64,000 nt of DNA from Euglena gracilis (GCA_039621445.1 CP154956.1:79542474-79606473); one strand, 5' to 3'; shown: positions 1 through 10,839, counted from the stretch's first letter. Program-made: numbers and translations. Notes: generated from the letters alone by a model not told the origin.

Positions 1-1217
1 TCAGTTGAAACCCCTTGAAAACAATTTCTGGCCTGGCCTTCGACCAGGCAAAAGACTGACCCGTGACGCACCTGGGAACCTCCCCCTGCAACCCACAAAA
101 AAATCTTCCTGGTGCTTTGCGCCAGAAAGCTAATATTTTTATCATCTGTTTTTGTCAATTTGGCGAAAAGATCACCTGGAAACGCAATTTGGGCATTTTT
201 TGAAGCCACCCCCCTTCCCTCCCCCTGCACAAAATTAACGCTCAGTTAATACGCTGGGGTGGGGTTAGGATTAGGATCAGGATTAGGGTTACGAATTTAG
301 GCTGGCTTGCCAAAAATCAAAATCAAAATTGCAAATGCCCTCAATTTAGGCCTCAATTGCAACCAATAACCCTATCCCTATCATTATTCATCTCATTTTT
401 CTGACTCGGCATTTGGATATCTGTCAAAAAAAAAAACGGACCTACCCAAAATACCATAATACCGTAGTGCCATGGTTGATGGACCGGACTCCTCCGCCGG
501 TGCCTGGGACCGGTTCGGGCTACCGCCCGAACCGGCGTCCCAGGCACCAGCTTCACGCCCGAACCGGCGTCCAGGACACAGTTTTTGAAGCCGTTCCCTG
601 CGTTCAGTTTATTTGCTAGGAGATGTCTCCCAGACACTGCCTTTACGCCCGAACCGGTGTCTGGGATACCGGTTCGGGCGTGAAGCCAGAGCCCCCATAC
701 ACGGTTACCGGATTCACCTTTAAATTGTCAAAAAAAGCGCCCCACGTTTGAAAACATTCAACGTTTCGGGTGGAGGCTGGGCTTATCGACCTCTGAGTGA
801 TGTGACCTTATTTGGCCTACAGCCTCCTCCGGGGGGGACCCCAACCCAATCCCTTCGTGTCTGCAAGGCAAGGATGGCCACGGGTAAACGCCCAACGAAC
901 TCTGTAAAGTGCTAACTTAGTCGACCTACGACCTCCTCTGTGGGGAGGAGGCTGCCGCCTAACCCTGACCCTGACCGTAATTCCAACCCTCACCGGAAGG
1001 AAAGGAAATGGATTTCGGGCCATTCCATCCCAGGTTCTTTTTTTTTGCTATTTTGTTGCAAGTTTGCCAAAAACTGCCAAATTTTGCAAATCTTGACAAA
1101 ATGCTAATTTTTTTCAGCTTTTTTCGGGTTTTCCCCCAATTTATGCTGGAGATAATTTCGGATTTAAGAAAATTTCGCATCCTGACCAGATTTTACCTGA
1201 CACCATCCCACTAGTAT
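1..1217. other. Non-coding repeat mosaic
   Basis: No convincing coding region. Visible parts are a short TTAGGG-like stretch (about 255-295), inverted GCCGGTTCGGGCG-type arms around 500-570 and 640-710 that match the ends of the 815-bp element family, and a fragment at 855-960 of the module that recurs at 25.8, 28.6, 30.7, 32.9 and 35.1 kb (cues GGCAAGGATGGCC and CTAACTTAGTCG). Confidence 0.6.
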
Positions 1218-1625
1218 GAAACCGTGTCTAGGGCTCCGGCTTCACGCCCGAACTGGTGTCTTAGGACGCCGGTTCGTGAAGCCGGCGTCTTGGGGGAATC
1301 CCCCCCCCAAAAGTGCCAAAAAGTGTCCAAAAATGCTTTGTAGACATGTGGTAAGCATATCTGAGCAGTTTTTGGGGGGTCAGCTAGAAACTGGGTTTTT
1401 TTGTGCAATGAATTCCCTTTGGCCAATTTTTGGGGAGTTTCTGAAATAGAATACCATGCAGCATGACTGAAATCTAAGGCCATCTGCTGAAAATTTTTGA
1501 GAAGAGCTTTCGATCAAAGGGCAACATGGGAGGTGAAACAGTGGAATTTGGAATTCGCAAACTGGGTCGGAACAGGCGATCACCGATTTTCAGAGCGATG
1601 TGCGGTGTGGCTGAATTCTATGGGT
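1218..1625 (+). mobile_element. 5'-truncated-type copy of the 815-bp TIR element
   Basis: It starts with GAAACCGTGTCTAGGGCTCC and the inverted GCCCGAAC/GTTCG arms. It continues through the family landmarks GTAGACATGTGG, ATACCATGCAGCATG and GAGCTTTCGATC, then stops matching near 1625. The 3' terminal repeat is missing. A second piece of the same family lies at 2765-3045. Function unknown; no transposase is visible. Confidence 0.7.
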
Positions 1626-1699
1626 TTTTTTGATCAAACTGTCTTTGGGTTCTACGGGTTTTTTTTGTTTTTTTTCTCAAAAAAAGGGCAAAAAATGGT

Positions 1700-1917
1700 G
1701 GTACTTGTTCGGTAAGGAATCGCCAGTGAAATTTTTCTTGGTCGGAATTTTTAGGGTTATATGAAGGAACAGGGTCAGGGCAACATGGCCGTGTTGCGCA
1801 AAATGGCCATGTTGCCCTGACCCTGCTCCTTCAAATAACCCCATAACAATTCCTTAAGGCAATGGACTTGTAAAATTTTCGGTGGCAGTCCTTACCGAAC
1901 ACGTACCAAAAGGGCAA
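1700..1917. mobile_element. Foldback element, GGTACTTGT family (FB1)
   Basis: Terminal inverted repeats GGTACTTGTTCGGTAAGG and its complement ending CGTACC surround a hairpin centre with AAGGA(A)CAGGGTC and ATGGCC arms. The two halves are almost complementary over about 200 bp, so the element can fold back on itself. It has no coding capacity. The flanks are similar AAAAGGGCAAAAA runs rather than a clean 8-bp duplication. Related copies are at 5931, 8481, 8891, 11077, 12652 and 14209. Confidence 0.8.
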
Positions 1918-1967
1918 AAAAAAACACAGGCAAAAATGATGGTATCAATTTTCCCTTGATTGCAAAT

Positions 1968-2201
1968 CAGGGGTTTTTTTAAGACCGGGGGGGGGGGAGG
2001 GGGTCCCGGGGGACCCACAAAAAATGGCCGAAAAAATCGCGAAAAGTGCTAAAAATAGAATTTTTTCGGCGCCTGCGGCGCCGAAAAGTATATCCCACCC
2101 CCCTCCGGGGGGGGGACCCCCCTGGGCGGGGCTCGGCCGGACCCACCCACCCTACCCCCCCCTACCCCCCCCCGGGGGGTCCAAACTTAAAAAAATCCCT
2201 G
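1968..2201. mobile_element. CAGG...CCTG terminal-inverted-repeat element (E1)
   Basis: The left end CAGGGGTTTTTTTAAGACC matches the right end CTTAAAAAAATCCCTG in inverted orientation. The interior is G/C tracts around an AT-rich core (AAATGGCC, TCGCGAAAAGTGC) bounded by a GGCGCC palindrome. Flanks are ATTGCAAAT on the left and ATTGCAATG on the right, consistent with an 8-bp target duplication plus a one-base indel. No protein is encoded. It is a non-autonomous DNA element by structure. Confidence 0.8.
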
Positions 2202-2384
2202 ATTGCAATGTAAGGTTGAACTTGAAATCAACCAAAATGCCTCAAAGTTAGTATTTTGGTCGTTTTCCTCAAAGATAGGCAAAATCCGCCATTTTATTCC
2301 ATTTTGCCACTTTTGTTGTTTAAAACCTATTTCCAGGGCCCGACGCCTGTCTTGAAAATCGACTGACATTAACGGGTTTTAGCA

Positions 2385-2500
2385 GGGGCGCCGTTACAAC
2401 GAAGCGGTTTTCAAGAACGGCGTCCGTTACAATGAAATGGTTTTCAGAGGGGCACCGTTACTATAAAACGGTTTTCAGAGGGGCGCTCATTTACTTGGGA
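2385..2500 (+). repeat. Minisatellite A, about 31-35 bp unit
   Basis: Three tandem units carry the core CGTTACAATGAAACGGTTTTC followed by AGAGGGGCGCC or AAGACAGGCGTC. A second array of three units is at 3178-3295. Confidence 0.75.
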
Positions 2501-2589
2501 TGCAGTTTTTGGGAGGTCTTTGGCCTGAAATTGGGGTTTATTTGCAATACTTTCCTTTTGGTCAATTTTGGGGAATTTCTGAAATTGAA

Positions 2590-2760
2590 TACCCCCCCCC
2601 ATTGTCCCACTGACTCGCCCCCGGGAGGCCCGATCGGACAATAAGGGGGGGGACAATAAGACCGTACCAAAGGAATTCAATTGGCCGGACCAAAACCCCC
2701 CCCCCGTCTGCCGGGGCCAAGGGACAATAAGGGGGGAGGGACAATAGGGGGGGGGGGGGG
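2590..2760. repeat. G-tract island, word GGGACAATAAG
   Basis: The word GGGACAATA(A)G next to runs of G occurs about four times here, and its complement ATTGTCCC abuts a C run at the left edge. No coding content. Confidence 0.65.
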
Positions 2761-3177
2761 CGGCACCATGCAGCATGGCTGAAATCTAAAGCCATCTGCA
2801 GAAAGCCCTTGCAAAGAGCTATTTGATCAAGGGGCAACATGGCAGGTGAACAGTGGAATTTGGAAATTGCGAAAAGGGTCAGAACATGCGATCGGCGATT
2901 TTCGGGCCCTGTGAAGTGTGGCTGAGTTCTGTGGGTACAAAGCGAAAGGTCTAGGGGGGAGCTTTCGATTGATATGCTTTATGGCACCTGCGGTGTGGGA
3001 TTTCACAAATTAAGATGTCAAATTTTGGAATACTCCAGGGATGGAGGGGCTTTCAGATTGGTACTCCCACACGAGGTTTTGCCACTCGGCCATGAAGAAC
3101 AATCTATTAAAAAAAAAAATAAATAAGGAATCCAAATTTCTCTTTTCAGAACGGTCAACTTACAAGAACGGGTTTCC

Positions 3178-3295
3178 GCAGGGGCGCCGTTACAATGAAA
3201 CGGTTTTCAAGACAGGCGTCTGTTACAATAAAACGGTTTTCAAGACAGGCATCCGTCACAATGAAACCGTTTTCAGAGGGGCGCCGTTTTCTTGA
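3178..3295 (+). repeat. Minisatellite A, second array
   Basis: Three units of 31-35 bp, each with GTTACAATGAAACGGTTTTC-like sequence, ending in AGAGGGGCGCCG as in the 2.4-kb array. About 3300-4000 has no gene; it contains further GCCCGAACCGGTGTC arms at 3705-3790. Confidence 0.7.
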
Positions 3296-4000
3296 CAAAA
3301 ACCGGAAAAAAAAACGGCAAAAAAACCACCGTGGGGGTTTCTAATCATCAAAGGTTGTTCAGGACAGGCGTGCGGGCCCTGTGAAATAGGTTTTAGAACA
3401 ATCGACTGCACTAACGGTTGTAGCAGAGGCGCAGGGCGGCCCCAAGGCGCCAGGCAGTTGATTTTTGTATAGAAACCATTCCAATTTGATCCTTGTGTTG
3501 CCCCAGCAGGGGAAAAAAAGGCTGAAACATTTTGAAAAGAATAATTTTCCGACCAAACCCCGACAATTTTTATATAGGAACTGGCACCAAATTAGGCATT
3601 TGCTACCCGAAATAAAGCTTAACAACATGACCCGGCTTCCGTCACGCTGTCGACCAATCGTGTGCTCCCAAGTCCCCTAACAGTATTTTAATTTCCGATG
3701 AGGTTGACGCCCGAACCGGTGTCCCAGGCACCGGCTTCACGCCCGAACCGGTGTCTGGGACACATCTGGCTTCACGTCCGAACCGGTGTCTGTGGACGCA
3801 CGGTGTTGTGGTGCTCGTTTTTGCAAAATTTCTTATTGTGCACTGCATTGGTGGCAGCTTGTTAAAAACAAGTCAAAAAACCCTGATTTCTTTATCAAAT
3901 TTTCAAATTTCAAAAATTTCAAAAAAGCCTTCAGGATTGTGGGCATAACCCCTTTTATGCTGAAAATACGGGTTATGGCCCACAATTTTTCTGTAAGTTG

Positions 4001-4073
4001 TGAACAGCCTGTTCACGATTATCAGGGCGTTAATTTGGGGAGGTCCAATTATCATCCTGATAATGGTGAACAG
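4001..4073. repeat. Short palindromic element (empty sibling)
   Basis: GAACAGCCTGTTCACGATTATCAGGGCG ... TGATAATGGTGAACAG forms a ~70-bp inverted repeat with a TTTGGGGAGGTCC loop. It is the uninterrupted relative of the palindrome at 4756-5138 that carries element E2. A third, weaker copy lies at 5475-5550. Confidence 0.75.
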
Positions 4074-4332
4074 ATACGCTGTGACAAAAAATACTTCAAT
4101 TTATGGGATTTTCTGAGGAAAACCTGCTGGTCCTGGAAAACGAGATATGATCTAATGGCCAAGTTATTGGGGGGCACTTTGGGGGGGGGGGGGGGCGGGC
4201 GCCGAAGGTCCGTCCCCCCCAAAGGTCCCCACGATGCTTGGCCACAAAGCGATTTCCAGCCAGAGCCGAAGGGTATGGGTTCCCATTTTGTATCATACCA
4301 TTGCACCATGTACCAGTCTATTTCTTCGCACA

Positions 4333-4655
4333 ATGGTCAAGAAGGCAGCAAACACTATGGACAGAATGTTGCCCCATCCCCCAAAAGTTGCTGAATTTTT
4401 GGCCACACTAAAACAGGGGTGGACCAAACAGTTGAACCTTGTTAAGGATCCCTTGCGTGGTAGCCTTCTGGGGGAGGCGACCAAAAAGAAAGCATCCGGA
4501 ACGGACAGATCCACACCTTCTCGAATTTGAGGATGTGTGCATTGCGCTTGGCGCTGTCTACGACGAACTGGATCCTTTCCTTTGTGCATGTGTTGTTTGA
4601 TGGGCAAGCGGTCATCAAACAATGTGAGGACCAACGCCGGGTGCAGTGCGGCCAA
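4333..4655 (+). pseudogene. Decayed, divergent relative of the PHD gene family
   Basis: Beginning at ATG 4333 the frame reads MVKKAANTMDRMLPHPPKVA, matching MAKRTANFVNGLLPPPPRTE of the 11-15 kb genes. It continues to a TKKKASGT segment equivalent to TKKKSGT in the 38-kb copy. After a frame change, LLEFEDVCIALGAVYDELDP aligns with CLEFAKLCQHRQASYPELDA. A further shift gives LFDGQAVIKQCEDQRRVQCG, aligning with LFNEASVIEQCVAQREQQSG. No PHD finger is seen downstream, where element E2 intervenes. It is the oldest family member in the window and is broken by at least two frameshifts. Function unknown. Confidence 0.7.
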
Positions 4656-4755
4656 CAATTCAAACACCGACAACTGAAAGCAGGCACCTTCAGGGGCTAT
4701 TTATTCGTGGAAACCGCGTTAGAGTCGTTGCTGTCCTGCCCTAACCACTGATCTT

Positions 4756-5138
4756 GAACATCCTGTTCATGATTATCAGCAGGCTTCTTTTTAAGACCCC
4801 CGGGGGGGGAGGGGGGGTCCCCCCACCCACCCAGGGTGGCGCGGGACCCCCCCCGGGGGGGGGGGGGGGAGGGCGGAGACCCCCCCCCCAAAATCGGGCC
4901 CGTTAAAGGCAATTTTCAAAAATTTTCGGCGCAAAGCGCCGAAAAGGTATACCCAGCGCCTCCGGCGCGGGACCCCCCCCCCCCCCCGGGGGGGTCCGGC
5001 CCGGACCCACCCACCCACCCCCCTCCCCCGGGGGGGGGGGGTCAGGTGACTTAAAAAGAAGCCTGATTATCAGGGCGTTAATTTGGGGGGTCCAATTAAC
5101 GCCCTGATAATCGTGAACAGGCTGTTCACGATTTACAG
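4756..5138. repeat. Palindromic element interrupted by E2
   Basis: Removing 4780-5073 restores a near-perfect palindrome: GATTATCAGGGCGTTAAT, a GGGGGGTCC loop, then ATTAACGCCCTGATAATC with GAACAG arms outside. The element is therefore older than the insertion it carries. Confidence 0.8.
4780..5065. mobile_element. CAGG...CCTG element (E2) with 8-bp target duplication
   Basis: The termini CAGGCTTCTTTTTAAG and CTTAAAAAGAAGCCTG are exact complements over 16 bp. ATTATCAG precedes (4772-4779) and follows (5066-5073) the element. The interior is G/C tracts and GGCGC arms around an AT-rich core (AATTTTCAAAAATTTTC). It encodes nothing. Confidence 0.9.
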
Positions 5139-5621
5139 GGCATGAAATTATGAACAGGGTGTACGAGGAAAACAAATTCTCGCTGAAGACTCTTTACAGA
5201 AACAGTGGAGGCCGGGGGCGAGCGGTTGCGCGGGTGGCTGCACGGGGGAAGGCGGGAGGGGGGTCCGAAACCGCCAGGTGAGTTTTATATATATATGCCA
5301 GGCACAGTGGGGGGGGGGGGCGCGAGCGGTCGCCCGGACGGCCGCGCAGGGGTCGCGCAGGGGGGGGGGTCCCGGACCCCCCCAGCAGCGCGCCTAGCCT
5401 TCATTGCATCATGGTTGAGCATCGGAAAACACATCAACGGAGGCCGGCACACATGCAGTGACCGACAGACAGCAATCTGCAGGGCATTAATTTTGGGGGT
5501 CCAATTAACGCCCCGTAATCCGTGATCATATCCACGAAATACAGGGCAGGCGTCGGGCCTCTGTTCACGGTTACAAATTTTGAGATGTGAATGAGTGAAA
5601 TTTTGAGATGGGACGTAACGT

Positions 5622-5815
5622 GACCCCCCCCCCCTATATGTCACCCACCCCTAATTGTCGCCCCCCCCCCCTTGGGGGGCGACAATTAGGGGTGGGGGTA
5701 CCCGTGGACGCATGGACATGTAGGGTAAATTGAGTAACCCCACCCCAAATTGTCACCCACCCCTAATTGTCGCCAGGGGGGTCAAAATGGGGGTGCCATA
5801 TAGGGGGGGTCACGT
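5622..5815. repeat. G-tract island, word GGCGACAATTAGGGG
   Basis: CACCCACCCCTAATTGTCGCC and its complement occur three times beside C/G runs. The last copy is followed by a GGGGGGTCACGTTA edge that mirrors AACGTGACCCCCC at about 5620. No coding content. Confidence 0.65.
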
Positions 5816-5930
5816 TAATTTGAGGTTCAAACTCCAAAATTTTGGAAGCAAATGCGTAATTTTGGGTTGCAAATGCCTACCATAACCATATAAGCCCCCC
5901 ATATCAGACCCCTTGGCTGGCTGATTATTG

Positions 5931-6356
5931 GGTTCTTGTCTGTTATCGCACGACATACCCCCCCCTTTCGGTTATCGCACGACACCCTTTTTTCGGGTTA
6001 TTTAGGGTTAATTAAAGGAATAGGGTTAGGTGCGCACATGCATGTTTGCGCTACATGGCCACGGGGTTAGGGTTAGGCTTTGGCTTAGGCTTAGGCTTAG
6101 GCCTTAGGCTTAGGCCTCAGGCTTAGGCCTTAGGCTTAGGCTTAGGCCTTAGGCTTAGGCCTTAGGCTTAGGCCTTAGGCTTAGGCCTTAGGCTTAGGGT
6201 TAGGGTTAGGGTCAGGGTCAGGGTTGGCCATGTAGCGCAACATGGCATGTGCGCACCTAACCCTACTCCTTTAAATAACCCCATAAGACCAAAAAAAAGG
6301 TGTCGTGCGATAACCGAAAGGGGGGGGGGAATGTCGTGCGATAACAGACAAGTACC
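5931..6356. mobile_element. Foldback element (FB2) with 8-bp target duplication
   Basis: The ends are GGTTCTTGTCTGTTATCG and its near complement ending AACAGACAAGTACC. GATTATTG flanks both sides (5923-5930 and 6357-6364). Internal arms carry TAGGGTTAGGTGCGCACATG and its complement. The loop contains a TTAGGC/TTAGGG array. It encodes nothing. Confidence 0.9.
6066..6215 (+). repeat. TTAGGC-rich tandem array inside FB2
   Basis: About 20 units of TTAGGC, many alternating with CTTAGGCC, pass into TTAGGG units at the 3' edge. The array occupies the loop of the foldback element. Confidence 0.85.
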
Positions 6357-6589
6357 GATTATTGAGTGGTAAAACCCCAATTTCGAATGGTCGCTGCCTA
6401 TTTTGGGCTTTTTTGGGGTTTTTTTTTTTTGAACTGATCACCCAAAAAGTCAACCATTTTCAGCCTTGTGGTTCATCTGGGGCCATTTTCTGCCACTTGT
6501 GTGTCACTTGTGTGTCACACAGGACAGTGGGGAAGTGTTCCTGCGTCCCCCCCCCCCTGCGCGCCAATGGTTTTTTTACACAAAAATCG

Positions 6590-6690
6590 ACCGACACTAA
6601 CAGATTCAGCAGGGGCGCCGGGCGTGAGCGAGCGAAGCGAGCCGCCCAGTGCCCCTGCTGAATCTGGTAGTGTCGGTCGATTTTTCTAAA
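6590..6690. repeat. Hairpin with AATCGACCGACACTA arms
   Basis: AAAATCGACCGACACTAACAG and its complement AGTGTCGGTCGATTTTT enclose a loop of GAGCGAGCGAAGCGAGC. Related single arms occur at 2350-2380 and 3390-3420. Confidence 0.7.
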
Positions 6691-6785
6691 ACCTATTTTG
6701 TCTGGGCCCGACGCCTGTCTTGAAAATCATTCGACCGAACCGCCTGGACGGAAATATGGCCAAAAAGGTGGTTTTTGGCCCATTA

Positions 6786-6890
6786 ACGGGCGCCTGAATG
6801 GAAATCGACCGACATAAACGGGCGCCTGAATGGAAATCGACCGACATAAACGGGCGCCTGAATGGAAATCGACTGACATAAACGGATTCC
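6786..6890 (+). repeat. Minisatellite B, 32-bp unit
   Basis: Three units containing GGAAATCGACCGACATAAAC followed by GGGCGCCTGAAT. The larger array is at 7604-7785. The 7.0-7.6 kb interval between them has no recognisable gene; it holds short inverted GACCATGGTCGC blocks at 7360-7430. Confidence 0.8.
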
Positions 6891-7603
6891 GATGTCATGG
6901 AAATCAACCAACCTTTTGTGTCCTTTTTCTGAATGCTTTTGTTTTGTTTTGGGACATTATCAATTTCAGCCTGAAATCCGTTAATCCGTAAATCCGTCGA
7001 CCACCTTTTTTCTCATTTTTCTGAATGCTTTTTTCTTCCATTTTGACAGAATAGAATAATAACAATAGAAATTCCAAAACAGGCGTCGAGCCCAGAAAAA
7101 AAGGTTTTAACAATTGCCACCCCTCACCAGAAAACTTATCTTTAAGACGACCAGCGATGAGATGAAAACTGAATCGGGCCAAAAAAAAACGATAACCTTA
7201 AGTTCCGTCCTTCCGTCCGTTCCATCCAAATTCAGCCAGCTGTGATCACCTGACCCCCTCCCCCTCCCACCCCCTCCAAAACAAATTCATCCAAATATGG
7301 AGGAAAATGACTCGAAACCCACCCAAATGCCTTCCAAAACCCCCACCCGACCACCAATGGTCAGTAGCCATGGTCGCCAGCGACTAGTCGCTAGCGACCA
7401 TGGTCGCTAGGGACCAGTCGTTGGCGACCACCAAAAAATCTATCACCAATTTCCCGCAATGAGCCGCAAAATTTGTTTTTTGTCTGGTCCATAACGCCTC
7501 CGGGACCCCGCAGGACCAAAAAATGTCGGGAAAAAAGGGAAATCCAAAATGTCCAAAAGTCACTAAAAATTCCCAACCTGACCAGCAACAGATTTCAATG
7601 GAA

Positions 7604-7785
7604 TGGAAATCAACCGACATAAACGGGCGCCTGAATGGAAATCGACCGACATAAACGGGCGCTTGAATGGAAATCGACCGACGTAAACGGGCGCCTGAAT
7701 GGAAATCGACCGACGTAAACGGGCGCCTGAATGGAAATCGACCGACATAAACGGGCGCCTGAATGGAAATCGACTGACATAAACA
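7604..7785 (+). repeat. Minisatellite B, larger array
   Basis: Five to six 32-bp units with the same GGAAATCGACCGAC(A/G)TAAAC core. They differ at only a few positions, so the array is fairly homogeneous. Confidence 0.85.
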
Positions 7786-7849
7786 ATTTCAGGCTGAAAT
7801 CCGTTATTGTCAGTGGAATTTCAAGACAGTCGTCGGGCCCAGAAAATAG

Positions 7850-7995
7850 GTTTTAAGCCCGGGGGGAGGGGGGGTTCCCCCCCCCCACCCCCTGGGCCCC
7901 CCCGGGGGGGGGGGGGGGTCCCGGGGGACCCACAAAAAATGGCCAAAAATCGCGAAAAGTGCTAAAAATAAAAATTGGCGCCGAAAACTATGGAG
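7850..7995. mobile_element. Partial CAGG-family element
   Basis: It has the family signature TTTTAAGCCCGGGGGG, then GGGTCCCGGGGGACCCAC, AATGGCC and TCGCGAAAAGTGC, ending in GGCGCCGAAAA. Neither terminus is present, so it is a fragment. Confidence 0.6.
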
Positions 7996-8227
7996 GTCGG
8001 CCGTCCAGTTCATCCCGACTTCCAATAATCTGCATACCTCTTTCAAGCTTCCCCCCCCCCGGCAACGTGCAGATCATTGGCCTTGATGATTCCAGAGGTC
8101 GGGGACCATGAATCTTTTTGAATACATTCACATTTGCATGTGTGAAGCTTTGCATACATTTGATGTAATCTTTATATTCAATTGGTCTAATGGTGCCCCC
8201 CCCGCCCCCCCCCCCCCCGACCCTCCC

Positions 8228-8380
8228 GCGACCCTGATAAAAGTTCCAGTTGTTGGCTCCTACTGGGATGGAAACCCTCCATGTGTGGAATTGGCACCCA
8301 AATTAGGAATCAAAATTGCCAAAAAAATGTGTGGTAAATTCCTAATTGGATCTGTTTTTGATCCAAAAGTTCTAAAAATT
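8228..8380 (+). CDS. Unrecognised coding-like segment
   Basis: About 50 codons stay open with protein-like composition (VPVVGSYWDGNPPCVELAPK, then GIKIAKKMCGKFLIGSVFDP). The AT-rich base use is unlike the neighbouring G/C tracts. It starts after a run of C that could end an intron, but no clear splice sites or start are seen. I do not recognise the protein. It may be a captured exon or chance. Confidence 0.25.
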
Positions 8381-8480
8381 GGTCGCAGGTGACATTGTAT
8401 GTGAGGTCACACCGGTCACGCGTGACCCGTCAAAATTGTCGCGTTCCCCCCGCAGCCTTGGCACATGGGGCTCCAAGAAC

Positions 8481-8862
8481 GGTTCTGTTATCGCACGACG
8501 GACAACCCTTTGGTTATTGCACGACGCCCTTTTTTGGGTTATAATGGGGTTATTTGAAGGAGTAGGGGTAGGCGCTGGTGGCCACATTGCGCTACATGGC
8601 AACGTTGCGCTACATGGCCATGTTGTGCTACACGGCCATGCAGCGCAACGTGGCCGTGTAGCGCAACACGGCCACGTTGCGCTACATGGCCACGTTGCGC
8701 TGCATGTAGCACAACACGGCCATGTAGCAAAACGTGGTCATGAAGCACAACGTGGCCATTAGCGCCTAACCCTGCTTCTTCAAATAACCCCACAATATCC
8801 CCAAAAAAGGGCGTCGTGCGATAACCAAAAGGGGGGTCCGTCTTGCAATAACAGGTGAGCAC
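8481..8862. mobile_element. Foldback element (FB3)
   Basis: The left end GGTTCTGTTATCGCACG is a shortened family terminus. The right end contains GCAATAACAGGTGAGCAC. CCAAGAAC occurs at 8473-8480 and 8863-8870, an 8-bp duplication. The long loop (8570-8765) is many inverted and direct copies of GCGCTACATGGCCA-like words. Confidence 0.8.
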
Positions 8863-8890
8863 CCAAGAACAGCGAGGCAAAAGGCAAAGC

Positions 8891-9071
8891 GGTACTTGTT
8901 CGCTGCACAACCGCCAGTGAATTATGGGGTTATTTGAAGGAGTAGGGTTAGGTGCGCAAATGGCCATGTAGCGCAACATGGCCATTTGCGCACCTAACCC
9001 TACTCCTTCAATAACCCTAAAAAATCCGACTTGTAAAAATTTCACTGGCGGTCGTGCAGCGAACAAGTACC
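8891..9071. mobile_element. Foldback element (FB4) with perfect 8-bp duplication
   Basis: GGTACTTGTTCGCTGCACAA pairs with the complementary right end ending GAACAAGTACC. GGCAAAGC flanks both sides (8883-8890 and 9072-9079). The interior arms are TAGGGTTAGGTGCGCAAATG and its complement. Confidence 0.92.
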
Positions 9072-9079
9072 GGCAAAGC

Positions 9080-10729
9080 TACACTATCGGGAGGGGGGCA
9101 TGGTAACACCTTGGTGCTGTTTTGCACCAGTTTCATAGTCTGGGTAATTTTGGACAGTCAGATTTCACAGTGGGACAAAGGGGGGTCCCGCGGGTTGTCG
9201 GGTTGCAAGCCAACCGGACCGGTCGAGTTCGAGGGGGGGGAGGGGGGGTCCGGGGTCAGCGAGAAGAGAGGAGGCCAGAAGAAGGGATAAAAGGCACCAA
9301 AAAAACAGCCACAGTGCACACAGGGGGGTCCGGGGTCCGACCACCAGGGGGGGGCTGCTGAACCTCCAATGTTGCGGGAAATCAAAATGACACTGATGTG
9401 AACAGACTGTGTGCACTGGAGGCTAGGTAGTCAAGTTCGGGTCCCCGAAACCCCCCCTCCCCCCCTGTCCGGTTGAATTCGGACCCCGACAGGGGGGTCC
9501 CGCGGAACCCCCCCCCCCCGGCACCTGGGCTCCCCAACAAAACTTCTTCAGTCTCGGCACGGCAAAATGGGGACCCCCCCCCTGGTCAGCTGACCCCCTT
9601 GGCACAGCATGCTGAACCACACCAATGAATTTTCCTTTGGGAAATTCTGGCTCCACCCTGGGGGACTGATCGGCACGGCAAAATGGGGACCCCCCTGGTG
9701 GCCTGGGGTCCTCGTCAGACGTGCTGAACCTCCATTGTGGGCATTTTTAGGGGAAACCCCGATATTCCTGAAATTAAATCAGTTTCATGGTCAGGGTATT
9801 ATGGACAGCCCACAATCAGCGGTGTCGGAACAATTTTTTCCCGGGGGGGGCGAGGAACCGACAAAATTTGGAGCACATCCGAGGAAAATTTTTTTCATGG
9901 CACAACCAAAATGTACTTTTTTCTGTCCCCCTGGCCCCGAAGGGGCCGAGACGCTAACGCCTTTTTTGAAGTCCAATGCTCCAAAAACTTGAGCTAGAAA
10001 GCAAAATCATGGGTAGAACCCCTTTGGAAACCTCCCAACCCAACTGTCGGCTTCGCAACCTGGGGGGGGGGGGGTGAAGAAGCCATTTTTTTCACTTTGC
10101 GCAAAATCAATTTTTTCGTTGACCCGAAGAGTTTCCCCCAAACTCGGCTGGTCAAGAAAATGGAGGGAGGGGGACACATGGGGATATCAGTTTGTATTCA
10201 AACAGCCAAGGTGAAAGTGGTTTGTGGGGTCCCAAAAAACAAAAAGCACCAAAGGAGGGGAAAAAAAAGTCGGTGTGTGGCCCAAAGCCAAACCGGACGC
10301 CGGGTTTTGGACAGAACCGGCGTTCCTGACGCCGGTTCTGTCCTGAACCCGCATCTCAAACGCCGGTTTAAACATCAAGAAGTGCCGTGAGGTTTTTTCA
10401 AGGATTTTTATTTCGGCCGCCAAACGTGGCCGAGACGGTAATGGATTTTGCAATTTCATTCTCCAAAAATGTGCTTTTAACTGGCAAGGTGGCTGCCGAA
10501 GGCAGCCGAGACGATAACGCCCTTTGAACCATTGAACATGGCATTACAAAGAAAAATATCACATTCATGCTGCAAAAAAAATTTTTCTTTCCAAAATCCC
10601 GGGGGGGGGGGGGCGGCCGCCCCCCCCGACCCCCCCTTGTGACACCTATGCCCACAATGTTGCAAGTAAATCAAAATGACACTGATGTGAACGGACAGTT
10701 TTTGAATTCCTTGGCCAATTTCTATACAC
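9080..10729. other. Gene-free interval
   Basis: No supported gene. It contains repeated GGCACGGCAAAATGGGGACC motifs (9555, 9675) and GTCCGGGGTC motifs. Short GACGCCGGTTCTGTCC inverted arms lie at 10290-10375, resembling the hairpin at 22.1 kb. Confidence 0.55.
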
Positions 10730-10839
10730 AAATTGTGGCTGAGCCCAGATTTCAGCCTGAAAACGTGTTCAGCCAGGAGGCCCCCGAAGGGCCCCCTGAA
10801 CACGTTTTCAGGCTGAAATCTGGGCTCAGCCACAATTTG
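10730..10839. repeat. Long hairpin, AAATTGTGGCTGAGCCC arms
   Basis: Arms of about 45 bp (AAATTGTGGCTGAGCCCAG ... CTGAAAACGTGTTCAG) are exact complements around a GGAGGCCCCCGAAGGGCC loop. Sibling hairpins are at 38947-39055 and 47584-47695, with a partial one at 12285-12350. It lies upstream of the PHD tandem array, as the 38.9-kb sibling does for the inverted copy. Confidence 0.9.

Noticed and set aside
6786-7785. 32-bp regular repeats that look CRISPR-like
   Set aside because: The repeats are contiguous with no unique spacers, no cas genes occur, and the surroundings are eukaryotic. They are minisatellites.
8539-9066. 175-codon minus-strand frame rich in HVAQRGHVALHGH
   Set aside because: It translates the iterated GGCCACGTTGCGCTAC words in the loop of foldback FB3.
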